Shown: piece by piece, positions 7,421 to 15,547 of the stretch
Numbering within the stretch: position 1 is the stretch's first letter
Layout of the letters: each line of letters opens with the position of its first letter
Source of the DNA: an uncultured bacterium
GTDB taxonomy: Bacteria > Cloacimonadota > Cloacimonadia > Cloacimonadales > Cloacimonadaceae
DNA length: 50,030 nt
Assembly (NCBI GenBank): GCA_938009275.1
Contig: CALLHY010000004.1
Span: forward strand, 1 to 50,030
Direction of reading: 5' to 3'
Made by a program: the position numbers and the translations under genes
Notes under the pieces: model-generated
Told to the model about the DNA's origin: nothing
Databases searched by the model: none
What the model saw: the letters and a program-made list of their open reading frames with translations, nothing else

Positions 7421-8258
7421 CCAGCCCTTTCCCGTCATTCCAGCGTCGAGGTCTCCGAACGCAAACTTTTTTTTAAACCACAGAGAACACAGAGAATACA
7501 TACCAGTGCCTTGTTAAGATTCCGCATGCTAAGCAACTGGGCTGCCATACTCATGATAGACAGAAGCGACTAAATCACTTGTTTTATACGAGTTCTGCTC
7601 GTTGTGGCAACCGGGAAATGGCCGCCCCGTTGCCCATGCACTCTCTCGACTTTTCGACTCCCCCGCACCCCAGCACTCCAGCATCATCTCGACCCCAACC
7701 CTCTATGCCCAGCCCAGGTTTCACGTTTCCACGTTTTCGTAGCTATAGAAAGCTACGTTACTCCAGTACTCCCGCACCCCAGCCCCTTTTTGGTGACACC
7801 TGCAGTACTTTCAAAAAGGAAGTTTGGCTTCGGATTGCGTTGCTGTGATTGATTAGTAACACGGATCACACAGATCAGACAGATTAACGCGGATATCCCG
7901 GGGATGAACATCCAAGCTCTGGAAGAACGCAGGTTGTTGACAAACCCCGAGCATCGGGGTTTAGGATTCAGAGGCTCATAATAGTAACCCACTTGCAACA
8001 AACCCGCATTTACGGCTCTGGCAACGCTGATGCACAAATAAGTATAGTTTGAAGTTGTTATCTTTCATGGGCAAACCTAATATCTAAGCCCTTCGGGCGA
8101 AATAGCATAGCGATGGGTTCGGAGAGCCGCAGGCTCGCAGACCCTCGAAAAAAAAGCACCCCGCTGAAAAGCCCCTTAGGGCGGCACAACTTCCCCATGA
8201 ACGAATAAATTCCTGGGCTCTCGACTTATCACAGGGAATACGATTACAAGCTTATACA
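7421..8258. other. Non-coding repeat mosaic upstream of the defence block
   Basis: No gene is supported here. 7436-7467 matches, in reverse orientation, 12926-12957 (about 28 of 32 bases). 7688-7786 is copy 2 of the block at 6923-7044. 7850-7900 is of the ACGGATCACACAGATCAGACAG type often seen as dispersed bacterial repeats. 8165-8186 matches in reverse a module inside the direct repeats at 13207 and 13436. Small G-C hairpins occur near 8090-8150. No transposase remnant was recognised. Confidence 0.65.
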
Positions 8259-10091
8259 TTAAGCTACATCAATTTCTTCAACATCATCGGGTTCATCGAC
8301 ATCATCTTCAGTCAAATTCTCTCTGCTTATCTCCTTTCCGGTAGCTTTACTAAGCAGATTAAGCAATTTATTTGAACGATCTTGGAAGTATAGCTTAAAA
8401 TTATCTTCTCTCATGTGTGCAGGATTGATCAAGTGCTTTGCCAAGATATCATCCACTTGTTCGGATGATAGATTTATATGGGCTTCTAATCGAGAAAGAT
8501 ACTGGCTGGGTGCCTGACCCAAAACAAACCTGTTTGTGCCTTGGGACAATGGTGTTTTATTAACAACTGAATTATATACTTCTGGTGGAATGCCTTGTGC
8601 CCTACACCATGCTTCAGGAAATATGTGGTGAATCTCAATCTTCTCATCAAAGTAGTTCATAAGATTGATTTGGGTGTTAGTGATCCAGTCGGTTAGTCCT
8701 TCTTTTAACAACAGGGCATAGACACCTTTATATGCTGCGCTTAGCTTAGTTCTCAGCGTAAGTAGCCGCGATGGATTGAAGTTTGAATCATAAATTGTGG
8801 ATGGCTCAGCACCATTATTTCTAATCCAATCAACAACCTGGGGCAGATCGAGAGCATATCTTGTTTCATTGGTTCCACCATATAGTTCGCCAAATACTCC
8901 GCACCAATACCAGCGCATTATTTTCGATTTAACGGTTACTATGTTGTAATCGTCACCCAACACCGCTATTATTGCTGCCAAGGGGATAAGTTGAGTTTTA
9001 TAGGGTAGATACTCTCCTGAGAATATGCAATTCTGGGTTAATATTTTAGCTGCACCAACATAACCATTCTTGATGCCTTCGATATTGCTTTCATATTCTT
9101 CGAGGCTAAGATCAAGCATATCTTTTCTTTTGCATCCAATTGCCGGATAATCTTCTTTGCTTACGCCATCCTGCATTGCTTTGATCCTTTTGCGATATCT
9201 GGACAACAATGTAACCGACTGGATAATATCTGTGTTTTGCACGTTGGAAAGTACTTTGTGAGCAGCGAATTCTATTTTCATTGATTCCCAGTTCTGCTTC
9301 AAATCAAAATCATCTGCTGCATAGGTTGCAGTGAGTAACTCAAACACATTCAAGGGTATACCGCCAGTATTCACTTTCTCAAAAACCTGGCACACCGCCT
9401 CTTTTGTGTTACCCCTCACCAAAATTATCTCTAACAAAGTGTAATTAATCATGTTACTGATGATTTTCCGTTCAAATTCATTGTAAAATAAGTGTTTCGA
9501 GTTATCGCCCATAGCATGCCAGTAGGTATCATAATCCAAGCGCCATGCGCTATGTTCGTCAAGCATGCAAACCGGAAACATTAACTGCTCGAATTCTTTT
9601 TCAGGGGTAGACAGGTCCAATACTATCTGGCGACCTATATCCTGAGTAACTAGCTTTTGTTCATTAACAGATATAATAGCTTCCTCCAAATCGCAAGATG
9701 CATCCAAAGCCTTTCGCATATCAATGTAATACCATCTTTTGATTAGCTTGTTCTTCTCATTTCTGGTTACTACGGGTTTGTTGGTAGAAATAGCTTGAAA
9801 AAGCGAAGTGATTCTCTGTTGCCCATCCAACACATAGAAATCAGGGACGATACCTTTGTCAACAACTGCCCCTTCTATAGGTGTGGACTTGAATCTCACA
9901 CTTGGATTACCATTTTCAAGGAGCATTATAGCACCTATTGGGTAGGCTTTTGCAATGCTGGCAAGAAGTCCTTTGATGCGTTGATCATCCCACACCCATC
10001 CTCTTTGAAAGTCGGGAAGCTGGATTTGACCTTTCGCCACGTTCTTTAGTAATTCCTCCAATCTTGGCATCATCGTGTAAAATGAACTCAT
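8259..10091 (-). CDS. DUF262 / HNH (DUF1524-like) protein, GmrSD-type
   Basis: A 610-residue protein with an N-terminal DUF262 domain: PDFQRGWVW at residues 26-34 and DGQQR at 89-93, the DGQQR signature used for nucleotide hydrolysis in this family. The C-terminal part has IEIHHIFPEAW (about residues 485-495) followed by an asparagine-containing stretch. This matches the HNH nuclease core of DUF1524. GmrS/GmrD and related DUF262 proteins act in defence against modified phage DNA and in other anti-phage systems. The gene is last in the minus-strand defence block, only 15 nt after the type ISP-like C-terminal fragment. It may have been the partner of that enzyme before it was interrupted. It appears intact. 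Confidence 0.8.
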   Translation of the reverse strand: MSSFYTMMPRLEELLKNVAKGQIQLPDFQRGWVWDDQRIKGLLASIAKAYPIGAIMLLENGNPSVRFKSTPIEGAVVDKGIVPDFYVLDGQQRITSLFQAISTNKPVVTRNEKNKLIKRWYYIDMRKALDASCDLEEAIISVNEQKLVTQDIGRQIVLDLSTPEKEFEQLMFPVCMLDEHSAWRLDYDTYWHAMGDNSKHLFYNEFERKIISNMINYTLLEIILVRGNTKEAVCQVFEKVNTGGIPLNVFELLTATYAADDFDLKQNWESMKIEFAAHKVLSNVQNTDIIQSVTLLSRYRKRIKAMQDGVSKEDYPAIGCKRKDMLDLSLEEYESNIEGIKNGYVGAAKILTQNCIFSGEYLPYKTQLIPLAAIIAVLGDDYNIVTVKSKIMRWYWCGVFGELYGGTNETRYALDLPQVVDWIRNNGAEPSTIYDSNFNPSRLLTLRTKLSAAYKGVYALLLKEGLTDWITNTQINLMNYFDEKIEIHHIFPEAWCRAQGIPPEVYNSVVNKTPLSQGTNRFVLGQAPSQYLSRLEAHINLSSEQVDDILAKHLINPAHMREDNFKLYFQDRSNKLLNLLSKATGKEISRENLTEDDVDEPDDVEEIDVA

Positions 10092-10106
10092 TTATATCTC
10101 CGTATT

Positions 10107-10511
10107 TTATATTTCCATTTTGCTTATAATCTCCATCGTCTTCACACTAACCGTGCATACCCGCATCAGCAGGTCTATCACATTTTCTTTGTAATCTGCA
10201 AAGCGGTAAGTATTAAATAGTTTGGCGATGGTGGGGTCTTTGGGTTTCTTTTCTTTGTATTGGTCAAGTATCCATTCCAGCGCGCTGCGATTGCGAAGCT
10301 TGTAATCCCAGGCAAGTGCAGAAATACCGATAGGGCTGGTAATCTCATCCAGAATGATACTGCAATGCACCTTATCTGCTTTCAGCTTGGCTTTGGGGCT
10401 GCCGATGATGTCAAGCTCAGAATCCATACGCCTTAGCGGGTATGGCTCTACAGCTTCAAAGCCGACATGAAGTTCCACATCTATGTCTCTGATACATATC
10501 GGTTGGGTATG
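10107..10511 (-). pseudogene. C-terminal fragment of a type ISP-like restriction-modification enzyme
   Basis: The open frame continues upstream of the first usable GTG (10478) right back to the TAA stop of the methyltransferase at 10512-10514, in the same frame. It encodes features of the C-terminal region of large fused helicase-methylase (type ISP-like) enzymes: a VGFEAVEPYPL stretch, LRNRSALEWILDQY, and a final MRVCTVSVKTMEIISKM. There is no helicase or methylase motif, so it cannot function as an enzyme alone. Its N-terminal counterpart is at 12114-12605, on the far side of a complete R-M pair. The family assignment rests on motif memory and is moderately sure. That it is a fragment is clear from length and context. 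Confidence 0.7.
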
Positions 10512-11432
10512 TTAGAACTTGATCTCTTCAACGTCCATAAATGAGCTGACTCTTCTATCAGCAAGATCAATGTATTCTTTGTTTAGGTCGTAGCCAACAT
10601 AATATCTATTAGTTTTAACCGCCGCTAAACTGGTAGTCCCACTTCCAAGAAAAGGGTCTAAGACCACATCACCCACAAAGGAATAAAGCTTGATAAGTCG
10701 TTTTGGTAACTCTTCTGGAAAAGGTGCGGGATGACCTATTTTTTTTGCAGATACTGCTGAGAAATCCCAAATACTTTTAGTGTATTCTAAAAACTCATCT
10801 CTGGTTATGTCATTCACTTTATCATTCTTTTCCCTTGTGTAGCTCCCTTTACAAAATATCAAGATATACTCATGAACGTCTCTAAGGACAGGATTTTTTG
10901 CCGAAAGCCAAGTCCCCCACGCAGTAGAAGGGCTTGCGCTTGTCCCTTTGTTCCAGATAATCTCTCCTCGCATAAAAAACCCCAATTCCTGCATGTCCTC
11001 TATAATATAGCTATGTAAAGGGATATAGGGTTTTCTTCCCAAGTTCGCGACATTAATGCAAACCCTTCCCCCATCAACTAATACCCTATATGTTTCTTTC
11101 CAAATGCTTTTCAGAAGACTTCTGTATTCATCCAAGTTTAAGTTATTATCATAGGCTTTAGTGACATTATACGGCGGAGAGGTTATCATTAAATGTACCG
11201 ATCGGTCTGGCAGCTGATCCATGTTCTCGCTTGATTGGCAAAAATGCTTGTTTAGAAAGCATTCTGGAACAACGTTCTCAGCTCTTATTTTGGTTACATC
11301 AGAAGCTAAACCTTCATAAAGACGGGAATTGTAAAACGAAGATGAATCGTGATTAATTCTACCCGGGCTACCAAATGAACTGGTGCTTGTTCCCTGTTTT
11401 TTGTCTAATCTTGTTGCCATAGCTCTATCCAT
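10512..11432 (-). CDS. Beta-class DNA methyltransferase (m4C or m6A), R-M partner
   Basis: A 306-residue SAM-dependent DNA methyltransferase. Motif IV TSPPYN is at residues 84-89 and precedes motif I (DPFLGSGTT, about 257-265), the order found in beta-class enzymes. TSPPY is common in N4-cytosine methylases, but adenine-N6 cannot be excluded. The strings RKPYIPLHSYI and NPVLRDVHEYILIFCKG are typical of type II methylases in this class. It should protect the host from the endonuclease encoded just upstream, whose 3' end it overlaps by 28 nt. An internal ATG at 11420 is an alternative start. Immediately after its stop codon, in the same frame, begins the C-terminal fragment of a different R-M enzyme. 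Confidence 0.9.
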   Translation of the reverse strand: MDRAMATRLDKKQGTSTSSFGSPGRINHDSSSFYNSRLYEGLASDVTKIRAENVVPECFLNKHFCQSSENMDQLPDRSVHLMITSPPYNVTKAYDNNLNLDEYRSLLKSIWKETYRVLVDGGRVCINVANLGRKPYIPLHSYIIEDMQELGFFMRGEIIWNKGTSASPSTAWGTWLSAKNPVLRDVHEYILIFCKGSYTREKNDKVNDITRDEFLEYTKSIWDFSAVSAKKIGHPAPFPEELPKRLIKLYSFVGDVVLDPFLGSGTTSLAAVKTNRYYVGYDLNKEYIDLADRRVSSFMDVEEIKF

Positions 11433-12046
11433 TTTTGGTAAACGTCAACTTTAATATCTGGTTTTTCCCAATCAATATCTAACTTGAAAGTCTCCTTATT
11501 TTCGCAAAGTAATCTGAGGGCAGCATTACTGAACTCCACACCTCGTGGATTTGTACCCTCTTTGGGCAATTTGATATAACTTAAATTGCCTAAAGAAGAT
11601 AGTACTTCTAGCTGTACAATCTTGGGTATGTAATAAAAAGCTCCAAAATTCCCCCAGCTTATATGCACAAATAGTATGTCACACGTGGGAGCGTAATTAT
11701 CTGCGAATTCTCTAGATTTTTTTGCATCTACTGTCCACGAAACTTTTACTCCGCCAAAATTATAGTTTGCTTTTGAGGTGATAGTTTTAATTGATATTGG
11801 ATTGTTATCTAAGATAACGTCTTTCTCGGCTTCGGTTGTCGGCACATGTGTGTTAACTCGATGCTCTCCAAAATAGTAACTGAGCAGTGACACTACTATT
11901 CTTTCTCTTAAAGATCCTACCTCCATGCCAATTCTACCATCTCTCTTGGTCTCCTCTTCCGCCATATGAAAGAGAATGGGAAATTTGGCCTGTATCTTAG
12001 CCACAATCTCATTGTCAGTAAACAGATTCTTCAAGTTTTTATCCAT
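11405..12046 (-). CDS. Type II restriction endonuclease, ThaI-like
   Basis: A 213-residue protein just upstream of, and overlapping, the methyltransferase. Recognisable features are MEVGSLRERIVVSLL (residues 41-55) and EKDVILDNNPISIKTIT (74-90). Asp76 and Lys87 (S-I-K) fit a PD-(D/E)XK core, with Glu42 or Glu48 as helper. GGVKVSWTVDAKK and PTCDILFVHISWG follow. This resembles the ThaI family (ThaI cuts CGCG). The family call is by eye and the specificity is inference. The start is supported by GGGAG 5 nt upstream. The RE-before-methylase order with overlap suggests tight co-expression of the pair. It appears intact and lies inside the remains of a larger R-M gene. Confidence 0.7.
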   Translation of the reverse strand: MDKNLKNLFTDNEIVAKIQAKFPILFHMAEEETKRDGRIGMEVGSLRERIVVSLLSYYFGEHRVNTHVPTTEAEKDVILDNNPISIKTITSKANYNFGGVKVSWTVDAKKSREFADNYAPTCDILFVHISWGNFGAFYYIPKIVQLEVLSSLGNLSYIKLPKEGTNPRGVEFSNAALRLLCENKETFKLDIDWEKPDIKVDVYQKWIELWQQD

Positions 12047-12113
12047 GTTCTCTCCCTATCATTTGTGGTAAGGCTTTATGTAATGCTGATTTTTGTCAAG
12101 ATAATCATTGAGT

Positions 12114-12605
12114 TTACTGCAAATTGCCAAGGTGTGCAAATTTAGTCGTATAATACTGCTTTGAGTCGCTGTGACGCTCAAAGCTTACAAACTGCTTTAG
12201 CAGCTTATCCAGCTTGGGCACGTCCTCCATTTTGCATTCTTCCACCCGTCTGCTGTTCTGATACAGCACTGCATGGATGCTATCCTCAAAGAGGATGTTA
12301 TCATCTGGATAGCCTTTGGCGAATTTGGTGGCAATTTCACGCTCCAGATCGTCAAATTCATCCTTGCTTTCCCAATAGCCCCAATCCAGCACCAATGTGT
12401 CCTTAAGCGTGCCATCGGGAGTAACTAACTTGCCCAGTTTGCCTTTTACGGGGACTTCCGGCACCAGGCGCAGGTCTTTGGCTTTGGCGTAATCGCCCAA
12501 GAGCTTTATAAAGGCAAGGCGAATGGATGATTCATTTGGTTTACCGCTACGGTGCTTTAGTTCTGCAAGTTCGCTCAGGAAGCGTTGAATAGCTATCTCG
12601 CTCAT
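12114..12605 (-). pseudogene. N-terminal fragment of a type ISP-like restriction-modification enzyme
   Basis: A 163-residue open frame with a plausible ribosome binding site (GAGG) and ATG. It has the N-terminal nuclease-like domain expected of large ISP-type enzymes. It opens with a helical IQRFLSELAEL segment, followed by VTPDGTLKDTLVLDWGYWESKDEFDDL (about residues 65-91), which resembles a Mrr-like nuclease core. A helical segment LDKLLKQFVSFER follows near 130-142. It stops at 12114, where a full enzyme would continue into the helicase and methylase. The C-terminal end of such an enzyme is found at 10107-10511. It may still be translated, but probably without function. It could alternatively be a small independent nuclease. 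Confidence 0.6.
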
Positions 12606-13057
12606 AATCCCTCTGAGTATTTTCTCTTTGTAGAACTGTTTTTTTGGCTTGGCTTTTGGTCAAGATTTTTGTTTGGCGGTGCGGAAGTTATGCTGGGGTG
12701 CGGAAGTGCTAGAGTCGGGAACTCTGGATGGTGAGGGGGCAAGATGGTGGCAATCCGTTTGCCACAGTTAGCAAAGCTCGCTTACAGTCAGGCAGCTTTG
12801 TTGCCCTGCTGAACAGATTTCTGCAGCCCGTATCCCTTTCTGCAGTGTGCATTCGTGTTTGTTAGTGGGCTAATTCGTGACAAAAGAATACTGGATTCCA
12901 GACTTAAGCACTCAATCCGCCAACAAGTTGGCGTTCGGGTACCCCGACGCTGGAATGATGTGGCGGATAACGCATTATCTTCTCTTCTTAATACTCATAG
13001 TCTCTTTGTTTAATAATTCTATCGTCCCCAAGGGACTCAATTTGATTTTGCCTTGTA
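12606..13057. other. Non-coding repeat remnants downstream edge of defence block
   Basis: No convincing gene. It contains a palindrome CGCCAAC-AA-GTTGGCG (12918-12933) and the reverse copy (12926-12957) of the module at 7436-7467. Degraded text such as GGTGCGGAAGT resembles the module families elsewhere. A 61-codon open frame at 12877-13062 spans these repeats and is not supported. Confidence 0.6.
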
Positions 13058-13642
13058 CCTGAGGCTTACGCCTCAGGCTAGTATCTGCCACTCTTGCAGA
13101 GCTTTGATGTATTACCATATAACCTGTTAACCTGTTAATCTATTAACCCGTTAACCTCTCCACTCCTCTTTTGCTCTTTTACTCTTTGTAATAAATGAAA
13201 ATATTGTGCCGCCCACAAGGGGCTTGGTATTGGTGGGTGCCCTGTTCCTGAGGCTTACGCCCCAGGCTAGTATCTGCCGCTCTTGCAGAGCTTTGAGTAT
13301 TACCATATAACCCGTTAACCTGTTAACCTATTAACCTGTTAATCTGTTAACCTATTAACCTGTTAATCTGTTAATCTGTTAATCTCTCCACTCCTCTTTT
13401 ACTCTTTTTACTCTTTGTAATAAATGAAAATATTGTGCCGCCCACAAGGGGCTTGGTATTGGTGGGTGCCCTGTTCCTGAGGCTTACGCCCCAGGCTAGT
13501 ATCTGCCGCTCTTGCAGAGCTTTGAGTATTACCATATAACCCGTTAACCTGTTAACTTATTAACCTGTTAACCCGTTAACCCCTTAACCTGTTAACCTGT
13601 TAATCTATTAACCCGTTAAACGTCTAACTTCTAACGCTTAAC
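13058..13642. repeat. Three large direct repeats containing a variable octamer array
   Basis: Units start at 13058, 13247 and 13476. Each opens with a hairpin (CCTGAGGC-TTAC-GCCTCAGG in unit 1), then CTAGTATCTGCC and an ACCATATAAC junction. An array of TTAAYCYN octamers follows, then a CTCTCCACTCC pyrimidine tract and a TGTGCCGCCCACAAGGGGCTT module. The first spacing is 189 bp and the second 229 bp. The 40-bp difference equals five octamers (5 units in the first, 10 in the second). Unit 3 ends in GTTARRC heptamers (13615-13642) that abut the hsp20 stop codon. Confidence 0.9.
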
Positions 13643-13647
13643 GCCTA

Positions 13648-14088
13648 TCACTGCACCGGTATAATACGCTCCACAACAGGTGCCAGGGTGAAGGCTATGC
13701 GCAAGATGCCATTTATATAGCTAACTTTGGGCTTGTCCTTTTCTATGTTTGCATCGGGGAAATAGATACGGCGTTCAAAGTGTCCTGTTTCTATCTCCAT
13801 GTTATAGTAGCATAGGGGGCAGTTGGTGGCGGGAAAGCTGCGAATGCCACTGATGCGCAGGTAATCCGGAGAAACAGAGATGCTAATCTCGTTCTTTTCC
13901 ACGCCTGCCAGTTCGGCAATCACCACCCATTCGCTATCGGTTTGAAACACATCACACTTAGGATGCCAAACCTCGTCGATGGCATCCTCAATCGCCAGCG
14001 GATTGCTGGTTAAAGCCGATACTTCCCCTATCAGCTTCAGCATTTCGCGCTGAATGCCGGCAATATTGGTAACAATCTTGTCTCGCAT
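13648..14088 (-). CDS. Hsp20-family small heat-shock protein
   Basis: A 146-residue alpha-crystallin-domain chaperone that would hold unfolded proteins in the cytosol. The domain runs from about residue 45 (CDVFQTDSEWVVIAELAGV) to the end. It includes the conserved HFERRIYFP strand and a NGILRIAF motif, the beta8-beta9 region. An unusual NCPLCYY insertion (CxxC) lies between the ISGIR strand and the MEIETGHFERR strand and could be a redox or metal site. The gene lies 20 nt downstream of the DUF4139 gene in the same direction and is probably co-transcribed from the promoter at 15500-15528. The heptamer/octamer repeat array begins directly after its stop codon. Confidence 0.88.
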   Translation of the reverse strand: MRDKIVTNIAGIQREMLKLIGEVSALTSNPLAIEDAIDEVWHPKCDVFQTDSEWVVIAELAGVEKNEISISVSPDYLRISGIRSFPATNCPLCYYNMEIETGHFERRIYFPDANIEKDKPKVSYINGILRIAFTLAPVVERIIPVQ

Positions 14089-14108
14089 GCGGACTCCTTA
14101 TAGGGGGA

Positions 14109-15449
14109 TTAGTATTCTGTTCTTTCGCGGAACGTGAAGATAAATTCCTTGTCGGGTGCGAGTTCCACAGTGTAGGTAACCTTGTCGTTGCTGTCTTTGG
14201 CATAGCGTAAGTCCGATTCCACAATCCTGGTGCCGGTGCCCAATTGGTGCAGCACATTAATCTTTTTGGCCTTGTCGGAATTGTTCTTCAATGTTACCTG
14301 CAACACTCTTTCGTTAACCTTATTGGAAATCTGTTTGTTTTCTTTTACGCGGGTGGAGCCAACCAGGTCAAAAGCCTTTCCGGTATTCACCGCAACTTCT
14401 TCGTTGCGAGAGGTGTGATCTATTCTATCTTCACCAATGAACTCCAGATTGCCGTCTGTATCCTGTTTATATACCTTTATCACCCCTTTGGGCAGAGCTT
14501 TTCCGGCTCCGTTATCCGCAGTGTTTTTGAATTTTATCATGCTGTTTACGGCACTACTGTAGGTATAGTAGTCATAAACCGCATTGGCACTGATGTTCAT
14601 TGTGGGATACAGCTCCAGTTGCTTCGTTTGATTGTTGGCAAAGGATACTTTTTGATCCAGGGTGTACATGTGAAAATCATGGAAGGCTTTTTCTTCGAAG
14701 GAAGGAGCAGACATGGCAGCAGAGTCTTCGGCATAATAGCGTTGCATGCCGGAACCGGTGAGGCCTTTGTTATAATACTCCTCAACCTGATTTACCTCTC
14801 CCGCTATCAGCTTTAGGTTCACATTGTTAAATGCCCTGCCAGAACGGTTGTTTATGGTTACCCAGGAATTGAATTGCAGGTTCTTATCGTCCCAAACTGT
14901 GTTATAGGTAACGTCCCAGCTAAAACCACCGCTTAGATAGCTTAGCTGCACGGGATAAACGCCTTTTTTGGGGGCAATCAAGCTCCAATGTAAAGTGGGC
15001 TTGGTATAGAAATTGGCAGGTAATTCAGCAAGCTGCACCCATTGGGTTTCGGAATCACTGATAACCAATAGCCGGTTGGTACCGCTTTCTATAATGCCGG
15101 TATTGCCACCGTCGAAGAACTTCAGCGTGCCTTGCAGCTTGGATTGGTCTTTCATAATTACGATCACTTCGCGGTCGAGATACTTGGCCATAATCTGATA
15201 CTTACCGGCAAGGTCATACTCGTAGTTTTGCTCAGCCACGCGAATGCCGCCACCGCTAACTATTACCGAGGATGGCTTTATGCGGCTGGTTATATCGTCA
15301 AAGTTATATTCCTGGCGGCCTGCATCCAGCTTTAGCTCAAAGCGGGAACGCACCAAAGATAAGTCGTCGTTATAAATCGTGATCCAATCCTCACCAAAAA
15401 CGGGAATCAAGATCAGGGTAAGCAACATGATAATTGTGAATTGTTTCAT
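14109..15449 (-). CDS. Secreted DUF4139 domain protein
   Basis: A 446-residue exported protein with a signal peptide (MKQFTIIMLLTLILIPVFG). The N-terminal half contains IYNDDLSLVRSRFELKLDAG and the DDITSRIKPSSVIVSG strand. From about residue 190 it carries the DUF4139 region (YLSGGFSWDVTYNTVW, then WVTINNRSGRAFNNVNLKLIAGEVN) and ends in beta-rich repeats (VTLKNNSDKAKKINVLHQL). Proteins of this family are periplasmic or surface beta-rich proteins of unknown biochemical role. It has its own promoter at 15500-15528 and is followed by hsp20 after 20 nt. The start has a normal AAGGAG ribosome binding site. Confidence 0.8.
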   Translation of the reverse strand: MKQFTIIMLLTLILIPVFGEDWITIYNDDLSLVRSRFELKLDAGRQEYNFDDITSRIKPSSVIVSGGGIRVAEQNYEYDLAGKYQIMAKYLDREVIVIMKDQSKLQGTLKFFDGGNTGIIESGTNRLLVISDSETQWVQLAELPANFYTKPTLHWSLIAPKKGVYPVQLSYLSGGFSWDVTYNTVWDDKNLQFNSWVTINNRSGRAFNNVNLKLIAGEVNQVEEYYNKGLTGSGMQRYYAEDSAAMSAPSFEEKAFHDFHMYTLDQKVSFANNQTKQLELYPTMNISANAVYDYYTYSSAVNSMIKFKNTADNGAGKALPKGVIKVYKQDTDGNLEFIGEDRIDHTSRNEEVAVNTGKAFDLVGSTRVKENKQISNKVNERVLQVTLKNNSDKAKKINVLHQLGTGTRIVESDLRYAKDSNDKVTYTVELAPDKEFIFTFRERTEY

Positions 15450-15499
15450 GTGTGTATCTCCTTATTCACTTAACCTTGTAATTATTAACTGCTTGTAGC

Positions 15500-15528
15500 A
15501 GCATAACTGAGTGTTTTAGATATGTCAA
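15500..15528 (-). promoter_or_regulatory. Promoter of the DUF4139-hsp20 unit
   Basis: On the minus strand, TTGACA (15523-15528) is followed after exactly 17 nt by TATGCT (15500-15505). It lies about 50 nt upstream of the start codon. Confidence 0.65.
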
Positions 15529-15547
15529 GCCAAAAAGCCTGTGGAAC

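Noticed and set aside
6834..8258. Degraded insertion sequence in the long non-coding region
   Set aside because: No transposase fragment, terminal inverted repeats or target duplications could be identified; the sequence is explained by dispersed modules.
12877..13062. 61-codon frame with a hydrophobic stretch, possible small membrane protein
   Set aside because: Spans intergenic repeat modules that recur elsewhere in non-coding sequence; no ribosome binding site.
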